Part shown: piece by piece, positions 33,363 to 41,446 of the stretch
How positions within the stretch are numbered: the stretch's first letter is position 1
Layout of the letters: every line of letters begins with the position of its first letter
Assembly: GCF_000019965.1 (NCBI RefSeq)
Contig: NC_010571.1
Location: 1,426,001-1,490,000, forward strand
Length of the DNA stretch: 64,000 nucleotides
Direction: 5' to 3'
Origin: Opitutus terrae PB90-1
Lineage (GTDB): Bacteria; Verrucomicrobiota; Verrucomicrobiia; Opitutales; Opitutaceae
The notes under the pieces: model-generated
The model's database searches: none
What the model was told of the DNA's origin: nothing
What the model saw: only the letters and a program-made list of their open reading frames with translations
Program-made: the position numbers and the translations under genes

Positions 33363-34154
33363 TCAGCGCGCGATGCGCCCGAGCCGAACACCCAGCGGCC
33401 ATGTGATCGTGCGGCGCGCCTGTGGCTTGCCCCAAACCTGCGCCAGCTCGGCCGCGAAGGGGATCAGCGGGTCCTGGCCCCGCGCCTCGACGTAGCGCGT
33501 GCGCGCCGACCAGGTGCTGAAATACCCGAGCAGCTGCTCCAGCGTCCAATGCGCCTCCATGCGCAACGTCGGCGCGGGCAATTCCGCGAACGGAAACGGC
33601 AGCGTGCGATAGCCCGCCTCCACCAGTTCACGCGAACGCGGCCAGTAAGGTCCGAGCACGCCGCCGTAAAATTCCTGGACGAGCCCGTTCACCTCGCCGC
33701 CTTCGATTTCATTGATGCCGTAGCACCACACGGCCAGCAGTCCGCCGGGCTGCAGCACGCGTTTCACCTCTGCGTAGAACCGCGGCAGATCGAACCAGTG
33801 CAACGCCTGCGCGACCGTCACGAGCCCGGTCGACCGCTCCGCCAACCGCGAGTCTTCCGCGAGCGCCACCCGATAGTCGATGTTCGGCAACCGCGCCGCC
33901 GAGGTGATTTGTTCGACGCTCGCGTCCGTCGCCACCACGCGGGCAAACCGCCGCGCGAGTTCGACCGACGCCTGACCGTTGCCGCATGCACAGTCCCACA
34001 CGGTCGTATCGCGCGCCTCGAGTGTCGCCAACAGGTCAAACAGCGCCGCCGGATAGTGCGGCCGGAAGGTCGCGTAATGCGCCGCCACCCCCGAGAAGAG
34101 ATCCTGAAACTTCGGTGGCGTCGGCGCGTTCACGGCGCTCGGATCCTGCAGCAA
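33363..34154 (-). CDS. class I SAM-dependent methyltransferase
   Basis: A 263-residue Methyltransf_11-type enzyme. Motif I is TTVWDCACGNGQASVELARRF, motif II is RVVATDASVEQI, and GLVTVAQALHWFDLPRFYAEV is the family post-motif (ALHWFD), as in SAM methyltransferases acting on small molecules and in yeast Tmt1/Crg1-like proteins. The substrate is unknown. It lies upstream of hxlR on the same strand with an 88-bp gap, so probably a separate unit. Confidence 0.88.
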   Translation of the reverse strand: MLQDPSAVNAPTPPKFQDLFSGVAAHYATFRPHYPAALFDLLATLEARDTTVWDCACGNGQASVELARRFARVVATDASVEQITSAARLPNIDYRVALAEDSRLAERSTGLVTVAQALHWFDLPRFYAEVKRVLQPGGLLAVWCYGINEIEGGEVNGLVQEFYGGVLGPYWPRSRELVEAGYRTLPFPFAELPAPTLRMEAHWTLEQLLGYFSTWSARTRYVEARGQDPLIPFAAELAQVWGKPQARRTITWPLGVRLGRIAR

Positions 34155-34265
34155 CGCGCGTCACAAATCAGCCACAAATGCGCCGCGGGGCCGAGACCAG
34201 CGGGAGCCTCGAGCTTGCGGCCATTCCCGGCGACATCTGTCGCCTTCAGCTCTCCATTCTCGGTC

Positions 34266-34493
34266 TCAGCCTTTCGGCGCGCCTCTGCCGGTTTTCTTCT
34301 GCAACTCGTCGATGCGTCGCGACGCCTCGGCCTTCGTGAGTTTTTCGTCGAACGGCTCCTTCGCTTCGTCGCTGAGTGTCTTCAGATAAGACTTCTGTGC
34401 GCCCGTCATCGGTTCGTCGCCGGTCGTCCATTCCGACGGATCCTTTTCGGTGTTCGAGGTGGTCGTCGCCGGGGTCTTCTGATTCTTGCTCAT
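34266..34493 (-). CDS. DUF3072 domain protein
   Basis: A 75-residue hydrophilic protein: DEPMTGAQKSYLKTLSDEAK and DEKLTKAEASRRIDELQKKTG are the DUF3072 signature (a SAP-like or HeH-like small fold). The N-terminal third is Thr/Ser/Asn-rich and probably disordered. ATG at 34493 (MSKNQKTPATT). Function unknown. It is divergent from the DUF1080 gene at 34623. Confidence 0.9.
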   Translation of the reverse strand: MSKNQKTPATTTSNTEKDPSEWTTGDEPMTGAQKSYLKTLSDEAKEPFDEKLTKAEASRRIDELQKKTGRGAPKG

Positions 34494-34622
34494 GCCGTCA
34501 ATGAACCACCGCCGGAGCGGCGGTTCCTCGGTGAGCTCCCGAAAGTCACCGCCGGCCCCTTCGGGGGCAGTCGGCCGCTCGGTGGGGTTGCACGCCTTTT
34601 CCGGATCCGGCAGCGTCGCGGC

Positions 34623-35297
34623 ATGCACCTTCTCCTGCGACCGGCGCACCTGGCTACGTGGGCGGCTCTGACGTGGGTTGCCCCGACTGCGATCGCGTCG
34701 GAGATCGACGCCTTGCGGATCGACGCCTGGGAGTTCGTCAGCCCGGCCGCCACATCCATCGAGGCGGTGGTCACGCCCACGGCAGACGGCAGCTGGCAAC
34801 TCGCCGGACAGCCCATCGGGTATTTGCAGACGCGCGTGAGCTACACGAACTACGAACTGCACGCAGAATGGCGGTGGACCGCGAAGCCGGGCAACGCCGG
34901 GATCCTGCTGCACATCGATTCGGGGCCGATCGATCGCAAGACGTGGCCACGTTGCCTGCAGGTGCAGACCAAACACAGCCGCGCCGGCGACGTGCTGCCG
35001 ATGGCGGGCGCGCGGTTCGCCGAGCCGTTTACCAGCCCGCCCGATGCGAAAACGCCGCAACTCGACCGTCAGGCGGCGAGCAGCGAAAAACCTGCGGGCG
35101 AGTGGAACGCGTGCGACATCACCTGCCGCGAGGGCACGGTGGATGTCTGCATCAACGGCGTGCGGCAAAACCGCGTGAGCCGCTGCGTGCCGGCGACGGG
35201 CCGGATCGGTTTCCAATTCGAAGGCGCGCCTTACGAGCTGCGGAACGTGCGGATCGAACCCGAACCGCATTCGCCGGCCGTCCCCCCGCAGCGCTAG
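34623..35297 (+). CDS. DUF1080 (3-keto-disaccharide hydrolase-like) secreted protein
   Basis: A 224-residue jelly-roll protein with a signal peptide (HLLLRPAHLATWAALTWV ending near IASE). The concanavalin-like fold is shown by YTNYELHAEWRW, PGNAGILLHI, CLQVQTKHSRAGDV and GEWNACDITC, with TGRIGFQFEGAPYELRNVRI at the end. Some DUF1080 members hydrolyse 3-keto-glycosides. The stop codon overlaps the stop of the convergent GH28 gene inside the palindromic word CTAG (35294-35297). Confidence 0.9.
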   Translation: MHLLLRPAHLATWAALTWVAPTAIASEIDALRIDAWEFVSPAATSIEAVVTPTADGSWQLAGQPIGYLQTRVSYTNYELHAEWRWTAKPGNAGILLHIDSGPIDRKTWPRCLQVQTKHSRAGDVLPMAGARFAEPFTSPPDAKTPQLDRQAASSEKPAGEWNACDITCREGTVDVCINGVRQNRVSRCVPATGRIGFQFEGAPYELRNVRIEPEPHSPAVPPQR

Positions 35298-36940
35298 GTG
35301 GATGGACGCGCGGGCCAGCCGGACACGTCGCGCAACACCACCGCTTCGCCTTGCGTCGGCGCTGCTGCACGGAAGCCGTCGAACGCTGAGAGGCTGACGC
35401 GCTCCAGTACCACGCGCGGGCGAGCGTCCTCGCGCGCGAAGCCGTAACTCACGTCCCGCACCGTCAGGTTTTTCACGTCGCGCGCGTAGAGCGCCGACGC
35501 TGGCAGCAGGCCGAACATACTCGGCTCGGGATAACTCTTCGCCCGCAACGGCACCGCGAGCGGCTCGCGTGGACCGGTGACGCCGGGTTCGTCGCCGCGC
35601 AGGAAGAAGCTGTTCACCAGCTCGGCCGGTTGCGCGCGCACCTGTTCGAGCGTGATCCCGCCGCGAGACTGCACCTGCACACCGTCGAGCACGACGTCTT
35701 CGATCGGATGGTCGGGCAACCCTGCGAGCAGGATCGGAAACCGTCCGTCGGCGCCGCTCACGCTCACCTGGCTGATCTGCACGCGCCGGATTGCTCCCAC
35801 CGGTGTGCCCTTCGGGCCGCGCGCGCGCGCGCCGAGCCGCAGGAAAATCGGCGCGTTCGCGATCTCGCGCATGGCCAGGTTCGACACGACGACATCCTCG
35901 ATCACGCCGCCATCGACCGTCTCGAGGGCCAGCCCGCGCGATCGTTCGAACACGCAGTTGACGATCGCGATATTGCGGAACCCGCCGCTCGACTCGGTGC
36001 CGAGCTTGATCCGGCCGGTGGGGCCGTCGAGGTCCGGGGCATGCCGGAGCGTGCGGCGAAAACTCCCGTCGAGTAGCGAGCCGATGTCGAACCCGCTGAC
36101 GAAACAGTTCACGATCGTGACGTTCTCACACGGCCGCGCCTCACCCAAGGCATAGCTGCTCTTCAGCACGATCGCGTCATCGTTCGGCGCGTTGACGCTG
36201 CAGTTGATGATGCGGACGTTGCGGCACGTGTCGATGTCCAGTCCGTCGCGGTTGGTATCCACGCGCAGTCCATCGATCGTGAGGTTGTCGACACCGGTCG
36301 CGAGCAGCGCGAAATGGCCGCCATTCAGGAGGGAGAAATCGCGCAGCGTCACGTTGCGGCAAAGCTTCAGGCCGATGGCTTTGTTCGCGTAGCCGTCGGT
36401 GGCATGCGGATCCGCAAGCCGCGGATCCGGCGCCGGCTCCGGGGCGCCCGCCGGGATCGGGTCGGGCGCAAACACGATCGGCGGCCGTGCGCCCTCATCC
36501 ACGGTGCCGTCCGGGCCGCAGTCGCGCGGCCCGCCGCCGTAGGCGAGGTTCTTCACGAGGCCGCGCCCATCGATCCGGCCGGTGCCGGTGATCGCGATGT
36601 TTTCCAAACCCTCGCCCCAGATCAGGCTGTTGTGCCAGTGGCTGTGGCCGAAATCCTGATACTGCCGTACGTCGCCCCAATCGTTGGGCTCGGGCGCATC
36701 GTAGCCCCCGGCTCCCGCCGAGGGTGTCGCCGCGAGCAGCGTCGCGCCCGCGTCCAGGTGCAGCGTGAGCTGGCTCCGCAGCCGGATCGAGTAGCTCAGA
36801 TACGTACCCGCCGGCAGCCGCACCGTGCCGCCGCCCGCGGCGGCCGCCGCGGCGATCGCCGCGTTGATCGCTGGCGAATCAAGGGTGACGCCGTCGCCTT
36901 GGGCGCCGAAGTCGCGTACATTGAACTCGGTGGAGGACAT
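35294..36940 (-). CDS. GH28 polygalacturonase/rhamnogalacturonase-like hydrolase
   Basis: A 548-residue right-handed beta-helix enzyme acting on pectin. The N-terminus NVRDFGAQGDGVTLDSPAIN is typical of GH28. Active-site strands are NRDGLDIDTC (NTDGxD position, Thr replaced by Arg), NAPNDDAIVLKS (the DD pair), and KLGTESSGGFRNI where canonical enzymes have GHG. Such bacterial variants are usually exo-acting or act on rhamnogalacturonan. There is no signal peptide at MSSTEFNVRDFG, so it is predicted cytoplasmic unless exported otherwise. Confidence 0.92.
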   Translation of the reverse strand: MSSTEFNVRDFGAQGDGVTLDSPAINAAIAAAAAAGGGTVRLPAGTYLSYSIRLRSQLTLHLDAGATLLAATPSAGAGGYDAPEPNDWGDVRQYQDFGHSHWHNSLIWGEGLENIAITGTGRIDGRGLVKNLAYGGGPRDCGPDGTVDEGARPPIVFAPDPIPAGAPEPAPDPRLADPHATDGYANKAIGLKLCRNVTLRDFSLLNGGHFALLATGVDNLTIDGLRVDTNRDGLDIDTCRNVRIINCSVNAPNDDAIVLKSSYALGEARPCENVTIVNCFVSGFDIGSLLDGSFRRTLRHAPDLDGPTGRIKLGTESSGGFRNIAIVNCVFERSRGLALETVDGGVIEDVVVSNLAMREIANAPIFLRLGARARGPKGTPVGAIRRVQISQVSVSGADGRFPILLAGLPDHPIEDVVLDGVQVQSRGGITLEQVRAQPAELVNSFFLRGDEPGVTGPREPLAVPLRAKSYPEPSMFGLLPASALYARDVKNLTVRDVSYGFAREDARPRVVLERVSLSAFDGFRAAAPTQGEAVVLRDVSGWPARPST

Positions 36941-37058
36941 GCAGGAAAAGAGCGAGCGGGGCCGGCCTCATGCCGGCGGAGTCGCGGTCAGATGAAGCCG
37001 CAAGCAGCGATGGGGCAAAACGACCGCAAGGTCAGACCGTCCGAGACGAGCGCCGGCC

Positions 37059-38036
37059 TCACCGCGCCGCGGGCTCCAGCAGCACCTTGCCCGTCGTCGC
37101 CCGGCCCTCGAGCGCGCGGTGCGCGTCGGCCGCGCCAGCGAGGGGAAACTTCGCCCCGATCCGCACGTGGAGTCTGCCCTGCGTGATCCAGCTGAACAGA
37201 TCCTGCGCGCGGGAACGCAACTCGTCGGGGGTCGCGATGTAGGCCTGCAGCGTCGGCCGCGTGAGATAAAGCGAACCTTTCTGCGAAAGAAGGAGCGGGT
37301 TGAATGGCGGCACCGCGCCGCTGGCATTGCCAAAAGTCGCCAGCAGTCCGCGCGGTCGCAGGCTGTTAAGCGAGCCTTCAAACGTGCTCCGGCCCACGCC
37401 GTCGTACACCACGTCGACGCCGCGACCGCTCGTGAACGCGCGCGCCGCGGCGGTGAAATCCTCGCGCGTGTAGACGCACACCGCGTCCGCGCCCGCGCGG
37501 CGGGCCAGCTCCGCCTTTTCGTCGCTGCCGACCGTCGCCAGCACGCGCGCACCGCGCATTTTGGCAATCTGGATCAACAGCAGCCCGACACCGCCGGCGC
37601 CTGCATGCACCAAGGCCGATTCCCCCGGCTTGAGCGGCCAGGTATCGCATGCGAGATAATGCGCCGTCATGCCCTGCAGCAGCACCGCGGCCGCGAGTTC
37701 GCTGCTCACGTGCCCCGGCACCTTGACCGTCTGCGCCGCCGGCACGATCGCCTCTTCAGCATACGCGCCTTGCACGGCCGTGCTCCCGACCCGTTCGCCG
37801 ACGCGAAAGCCGGAAACACCCGCACCGAGGGCGGTGACGACGCCCGCCGCCTCCTGGCCGAGCGTGTGCGGCAACGGCACGGGGTAGAGCCCGCTGCGTT
37901 TGTACGTGTCGATGAAATTCACCCCGATCGCTTCGACGCGGAAACGAAGTTCCCCGGCGGCAGGCTCCGGCGCGGGAATGTCGTCAACGCGCAGCTGATC
38001 CGCTCCACCTGTCTCGTGCACTCGAATGGCGCGCAT
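37059..38036 (-). CDS. NADPH:quinone oxidoreductase (zeta-crystallin-like MDR)
   Basis: A 325-residue zinc-free medium-chain reductase. The N-terminal GroES-like part has GVNFIDTYKRSGLYPVPLP and LGQEAAGVVTALG. The Rossmann part has ALVHAGAGGVGLLLIQIAK (nucleotide loop) and GVDVVYDGVGRSTFEGSL. These are the family signatures of QorA, which reduces quinones with NADPH. It is a lone gene with a 118-bp gap to the GH28 gene upstream. Confidence 0.94.
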   Translation of the reverse strand: MRAIRVHETGGADQLRVDDIPAPEPAAGELRFRVEAIGVNFIDTYKRSGLYPVPLPHTLGQEAAGVVTALGAGVSGFRVGERVGSTAVQGAYAEEAIVPAAQTVKVPGHVSSELAAAVLLQGMTAHYLACDTWPLKPGESALVHAGAGGVGLLLIQIAKMRGARVLATVGSDEKAELARRAGADAVCVYTREDFTAAARAFTSGRGVDVVYDGVGRSTFEGSLNSLRPRGLLATFGNASGAVPPFNPLLLSQKGSLYLTRPTLQAYIATPDELRSRAQDLFSWITQGRLHVRIGAKFPLAGAADAHRALEGRATTGKVLLEPAAR

Positions 38037-38167
38037 AGTGTTTCCAGCGAATCGAGTCGGGACGCGGAGTCAAAACCGCGCGCGGCTCCGACCACAGCAC
38101 GCGCGGACGGCGGGTGGGGCGGGAGACAAGCGGGCGGCGCGACGGAGCACCGAACGCGGCCGCTGCC

Positions 38168-38317
38168 TCAGCGGTGGTTCTGCGCGTTCTCCTGAATCTT
38201 CTCACCCGCCCGCTCCACATCCTTGCCGGCGCCCTGCATGGTGTTGCAGCCGGCATTGACGAGCGCGATCAGCGCCGTGGCGAGGAGGATCAGCGAAAGG
38301 GATTTTTTGTGGTTCAT
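38168..38317 (-). CDS. entericidin-type small lipoprotein
   Basis: A 49-residue lipoprotein: MNHKKSLSLILLATALIALV is the signal, with lipidated Cys24 in NAGCNTMQGAGKD. The mature part of 26 residues (VERAGEKIQENA) is an amphipathic helix, as in EcnA/EcnB. Entericidins are membrane-active toxin/antidote peptides in enterobacteria; in other phyla their role is unproven. The start at 38317 gives the correct signal. Confidence 0.9.
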   Translation of the reverse strand: MNHKKSLSLILLATALIALVNAGCNTMQGAGKDVERAGEKIQENAQNHR

Positions 38318-38453
38318 GGCCGGCAAAGATCCGCGTGCAGGTGGAGAAGTGCCATCGGGGCGCGCCCCGGACGACGGCTGCGCGATCCCCGGTGCAGGGC
38401 TCCGTCGGACGCTGTGATCCACGTCGCCGGCGGCGGTACTTTTCTCTGCGGTA

Positions 38454-38987
38454 CTAACCGACGGCCCACTTCGTCATCAACGCGCCGCTGGCGCCGCTCA
38501 GCGGATCGGCTTTGGGCCGCGGCACCTTCGCGATCCGTTCATCGGCCGCGGGCCGCTCGCCGGGTTCACCGCGGAGCAGATCAGCGCTCTGCCCCTCCGG
38601 ATAACCGCCCACGACGTGGAAATCGGAACTCGCGCCAAGATTCTGGTGCACGGTGCCGGCCGGCAGCACGATCATGTCGCCGGCCTGGACGACGAGCGTT
38701 GCCCCGGTTTTGTCACCGAGCCGCAAGGACGCCTGGCCGCGATAAACGCCGAGGACCTCGTGCGCCGTGCTGTGATAGTGGGGAAAATCATAGACACCAT
38801 AGCGCCAGGCCGCGCGCCAGCCGTGCTTGGGCCACGTGTCCTCGAACCAGCGGGCAAGCGCCTCGGGCTCGCGCGCGCCAGCGGGGTCCGCGGCGTGCTT
38901 GTAGACGAGCACGGGCAGCGTGGGATTGTTCGGAATGGCGCCGGCATCGGCGAACGTGAACGTGAGAACTTCGGGTGCGTCGGCCAT
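38454..38987 (-). CDS. cupin-domain protein (YjlB-like)
   Basis: A 177-residue single cupin. Motif 1 is FPHYHSTAHEVLGVYRG (two His and Glu for metal) and motif 2 is QAGDMIVLPAGTVHQNLG (final His). The leading segment, LPVLVYKHA to WFEDTWPKHGW, is typical of the YjlB-type cupins, whose substrate is unknown. Start at MADAPEVLTF (38987). Confidence 0.88.
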   Translation of the reverse strand: MADAPEVLTFTFADAGAIPNNPTLPVLVYKHAADPAGAREPEALARWFEDTWPKHGWRAAWRYGVYDFPHYHSTAHEVLGVYRGQASLRLGDKTGATLVVQAGDMIVLPAGTVHQNLGASSDFHVVGGYPEGQSADLLRGEPGERPAADERIAKVPRPKADPLSGASGALMTKWAVG

Positions 38988-39084
38988 GCGCGGACCATGC
39001 GCCACTCACGCCCGTGCGCAAGGTGTTGCGCGCGCTCTCAACGCGCGCTTCGACCCATCGCGTGACCTTAACGGTGCCTGCGAG

Positions 39085-39103
39085 CGCGGGCGTCTCGCCC
39101 GCG
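39085..39103. repeat. repeat A-like hairpin, diverged
   Basis: CGCGGGCG (39085-39092), TCT, CGCCCGCG (39096-39103). On the other strand this reads GGGCGAGACGCCC, the same core as at 6903-6916. Confidence 0.65.
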
Positions 39104-39135
39104 TTGATTCGTTGGGCGTGCGAGCGGCTGGCCGC

Positions 39136-39164
39136 AAGGTGGAGCGAGTTGCCCTCAACGCGCT
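39136..39164. repeat. dispersed repeat B, left half
   Basis: AAGGTGGAGCGAGTTGCCCT continues with CAACGCGCT and differs from 19051-19079 at very few positions, 20 kb away. A shorter piece (CTCAACGCGCGCTTCG) lies at 39035-39050. The rest of 39006-39268 holds no gene. Confidence 0.78.
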
Positions 39165-39268
39165 TTCCCCATGGCAACCCGCCCGCTTCAGCGATTCCCG
39201 CTCGTAGTCGGCTCGCCGAGCCCGGCTACACTGCTCTCAGCTCTCGGCTCTAGACTCTCAGCTTCGCC

Positions 39269-40177
39269 TCACCCCAGCAGGTTCTTCAGCGCCGCGAGGT
39301 ATTTCTCCTGGGTGCGCTGGATCACCTCGGCCGGGAGCCGCGGCGCCGGAGGCGATTGGTTCCATTTGATCGCGAGCAGATGATCGCGCACGAATTGTTT
39401 GTCGTAGCTCGGCGGCGACTGGTTGGGCGCGTAGCGATCCGCGGGCCAGTAGCGCGAAGAATCGGGGGTGAGCACCTCGTCAATGAGGATGAGATTGCCC
39501 GCGGCATCCGTGCCGAACTCGAACTTCGTGTCGGCGAGAATCATTCCCGCCTGCTTCGCGCGGTCATGGCCAAATTTGTAGAGCGCGAGGCTCGTCGCCT
39601 TCACCTTGTCGTAGAGCGCGGCGCCGATCGCCGCGGCGCCCTGCGCGTCATTGATCGGCTCGTCGTGCTGGCCCTTCGGCGCCTTCGTCGTCGGCGTGAA
39701 GATCGGCTCGGGCAGTTGGTCGGCCTGACGCAACCCGCCGGGCAGCTTGATCCCGCAGACCTCGCCGGTCTTTTGATAGGAACTCCAGCCGCTGCCGACG
39801 AGGTAGCCGCGGACCACGCACTCGATGGTGAGCGGTTTCAGTTTGCGGACGACCATGCTGCGCAACTGCAGGTCGCGGGTGAGTTGGTATTTGTTGGCGA
39901 GCAAGCCCGGTTGATCAGGCAGCAGGTGATTCGGGATGAGCTGACTCGTCTGCGCGAACCACCAGTTGCTCATCTGGGTGAGGATCGCGCCCTTGCCGGG
40001 GATTCCGTCCGGCAGGATCACGTCGAACGCCGACAACCGATCGGTGGCGACGAGCAGGAGTGCGTCGCCGAGATCGAAGATTTCGCGGACCTTGCCCGAC
40101 GCGATGCGGGGAAACGGCAGGTTGATGGTGGTGACGGCTTGTTGGGGGAGGGCAGAAACGATGTCTTGGAAGTTCAT
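39269..40177 (-). CDS. purC: phosphoribosylaminoimidazole-succinocarboxamide synthase
   Basis: A 302-residue SAICAR synthetase of the longer, yeast-like type (bacterial short forms are about 240). The ATP-binding part has [20 protein letters not shown] and [20 protein letters not shown]; the CAIR/aspartate side has [20 protein letters not shown] and PIFTPTTKA; then [12 protein letters not shown] and [15 protein letters not shown]. It condenses CAIR with aspartate in purine synthesis. It is transcribed away from the tRNA. Confidence 0.97.
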   Translation of the reverse strand: MNFQDIVSALPQQAVTTINLPFPRIASGKVREIFDLGDALLLVATDRLSAFDVILPDGIPGKGAILTQMSNWWFAQTSQLIPNHLLPDQPGLLANKYQLTRDLQLRSMVVRKLKPLTIECVVRGYLVGSGWSSYQKTGEVCGIKLPGGLRQADQLPEPIFTPTTKAPKGQHDEPINDAQGAAAIGAALYDKVKATSLALYKFGHDRAKQAGMILADTKFEFGTDAAGNLILIDEVLTPDSSRYWPADRYAPNQSPPSYDKQFVRDHLLAIKWNQSPPAPRLPAEVIQRTQEKYLAALKNLLG

Positions 40178-40368
40178 GGGGAGCGGGTGGCTTGCGTTAA
40201 GAGGCGCGATCGATGGCCGTCGTCAACCGGGAACAACTTGGCCGTGGGACGACGGCTCGATTTGGGGCCAAAACCGGATCCGGGCGAATCCAATTTTACA
40301 GGATGACGCCGCAGAAAATTGCCTTGCACGGGGTGTTCGGGGCCGTAGCTTGCCCGGCTCCGCGGTTA

Positions 40369-40446
40369 GTCCCCATCGTCTAGCCCGGCCTAGGACACCA
40401 CCCTTTCACGGTGAGAACCGGGGTTCGAATCCCCGTGGGGACGCCA
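40369..40446 (+). tRNA. tRNA-Glu (anticodon TTC)
   Basis: The acceptor stem GTCCCCA pairs with TGGGGAC (40436-40442), the discriminator is G, and the CCA is encoded (40444-40446). The anticodon loop CTTTCAC gives TTC at 40404-40406, and the T-arm is CCGGGGTTCGAATCCCCG. The outermost anticodon-stem pair looks mismatched (C-A). A possible promoter is TTGCAC near 40325 with GTAGCT 15 bp on. The tRNA marks the left edge of the accessory region. Confidence 0.96.
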
Positions 40447-40451
40447 ACTTA

Positions 40452-40485
40452 CGAAGGCGCTAATTTTCAACGATTAGCGCCTTCG
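40452..40485. terminator. strong hairpin after tRNA-Glu
   Basis: CGAAGGCGCTAAT (40452-40464) and ATTAGCGCCTTCG (40473-40485) form a perfect 13-bp stem with an 8-nt loop, 6 bp after the tRNA. Only scattered T residues follow, but the stem is the likely end of the tRNA transcript. Confidence 0.8.
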
Positions 40486-40646
40486 ACGTTTTCGGCGGTG
40501 GTGAAAGTTAGACACCCAGTAAGACAAACTTCGCCGATGTAGCCGAGTTTTTTCGATGTAGCGGAGACAGCTCTTTCACGCGACTTCCAACGCTTTGGAG
40601 TGGCCGGTTTGCAGTCGGAAAGTCGTTTGCCGGGCAACGAATCACG

Positions 40647-40841
40647 ATGGTTCTTGTGACGCGCGCCAGAGCCATGAACCCAACCCCCCTCCGGTATCTC
40701 GGCAAGGATCAGGTCACTTCCGCGGTCGTCGCGCAGCTGCAACGTGACGTCGATCCCGCCACGAAACAGGAGTTGGCGAAACTCGCGCCCAAAATGGCGG
40801 CCTGGCTCCGCCCGTTCATTCAACAAATCACGGCCTCCTGA
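40647..40841 (+). pseudogene. C-terminal remnant of a DUF6088-like (AbiEi-type) protein
   Basis: Sixty-four codons whose second half (PLRYLGKDQVTSAVVAQL, then KQELAKLAPKMAAWLRPFI) looks like the C-terminal tail of DUF6088 proteins, which are type IV antitoxin-like. Upstream in frame (from 40512) there is open sequence with no family resemblance, so only the tail seems to have survived. The identification is by remembered pattern and is uncertain. It overlaps the end of the convergent gene at 40820. Confidence 0.45.
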
Positions 40842-41116
40842 TCATGGACTCCATCCTCAGACTCAACGCTGCTGTAGCGCCCGGTGAAGAAACGCAGCAC
40901 ATCCCCCAGAAACGTGCCGGACCACACCACGAAATAGACGGACGAAGGGAGCCTCCCGGCAGCGGCCAAGCCGCCGGCCGCGATGGTGAACACGGTCACC
41001 GGAATCAAAATGGAGGAGAGCACGAACGCCTCCCGCGACGGCCACGCCGAACAGCACCCACGCAGTGCGTCTCCGTTTTGCGAAATCCGTTCGAAGACGC
41101 TGATCACGCGGCTCAT
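40820..41116 (-). CDS. small membrane protein, coupled to upstream gene
   Basis: A 98-residue protein with one or two hydrophobic stretches (AFVLSSILIPVTVFTIAAGG and SSVYFVVWSGTFLGDVLRFF) and a charged C-terminus. The second stretch faintly resembles the DedA pattern, but the protein is too short for a whole DedA protein. ATG at 41116 overlaps the TGA of the upstream gene (ATGA), so both are translated together. Function unknown. Confidence 0.6.
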   Translation of the reverse strand: MSRVISVFERISQNGDALRGCCSAWPSREAFVLSSILIPVTVFTIAAGGLAAAGRLPSSVYFVVWSGTFLGDVLRFFTGRYSSVESEDGVHDQEAVIC

Positions 41117-41301
41117 TCCTGTTTCCGCATGTCCCCAAAGACGGCAATCTGCGCGGCCCAAAGGCGGAGTTCCGGGGCAATCTCGCTCGCGGCGGCGTAA
41201 CGATTTTTCCGCTTGTGAACTAGCTGCGTGAGGCGCCGGGCAAGAACATCCGGCCTCTCACCCGAGCGGCGCGACTGGGGTTTCGATGTCGGCGGGGTCA
41301 T
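41113..41301 (-). CDS. small basic hypothetical protein
   Basis: A 62-residue protein, MTPPTSKPQSRRSGERPDVL, then a helix-rich basic part (RRLTQLVHKRKNRYAAAS). No known domain is seen. It is the first gene of a two-gene unit that shares the 145-bp divergent promoter region with the XRE regulator gene (41447). Its reality is supported by the ATGA coupling to the next gene. Confidence 0.55.
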   Translation of the reverse strand: MTPPTSKPQSRRSGERPDVLARRLTQLVHKRKNRYAAASEIAPELRLWAAQIAVFGDMRKQE

Positions 41302-41322
41302 AACAGCCGCAGGCTCAAAAAG

Positions 41323-41375
41323 AATGTTCCGATTTGCAAGCTTTTATTCCAATAATTAGCACTTTTCGGAACATT
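41323..41375. promoter_or_regulatory. inverted-repeat operator in divergent promoter
   Basis: AATGTTCCGA (41323-41332) and its exact complement TCGGAACATT (41366-41375) are separated by 33 bp of AT-rich DNA (TTTATTCCAATAATTAGCAC) that probably contains a promoter. It lies between a leftward small-gene pair and the rightward XRE operon, so it is most likely the binding site of that XRE protein. Confidence 0.7.
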
Positions 41376-41446
41376 GTTCGATTCAACGCTCGCTTTACTC
41401 TAGCTCGATTGACACTGCGCTAATTCAGCGCCACAGATCGCATCCA

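Noticed and set aside
33294-34622. In-frame upstream extension of the DUF1080 gene
   Set aside because: It runs opposite three convincing minus-strand genes and lacks a protein-like composition; the signal peptide starts at 34623.
40467-40826. Minus-strand frame of 119 codons over the DUF6088-like remnant
   Set aside because: It covers the hairpin after the tRNA and the opposite strand of a better-supported tail; no recognisable motif.
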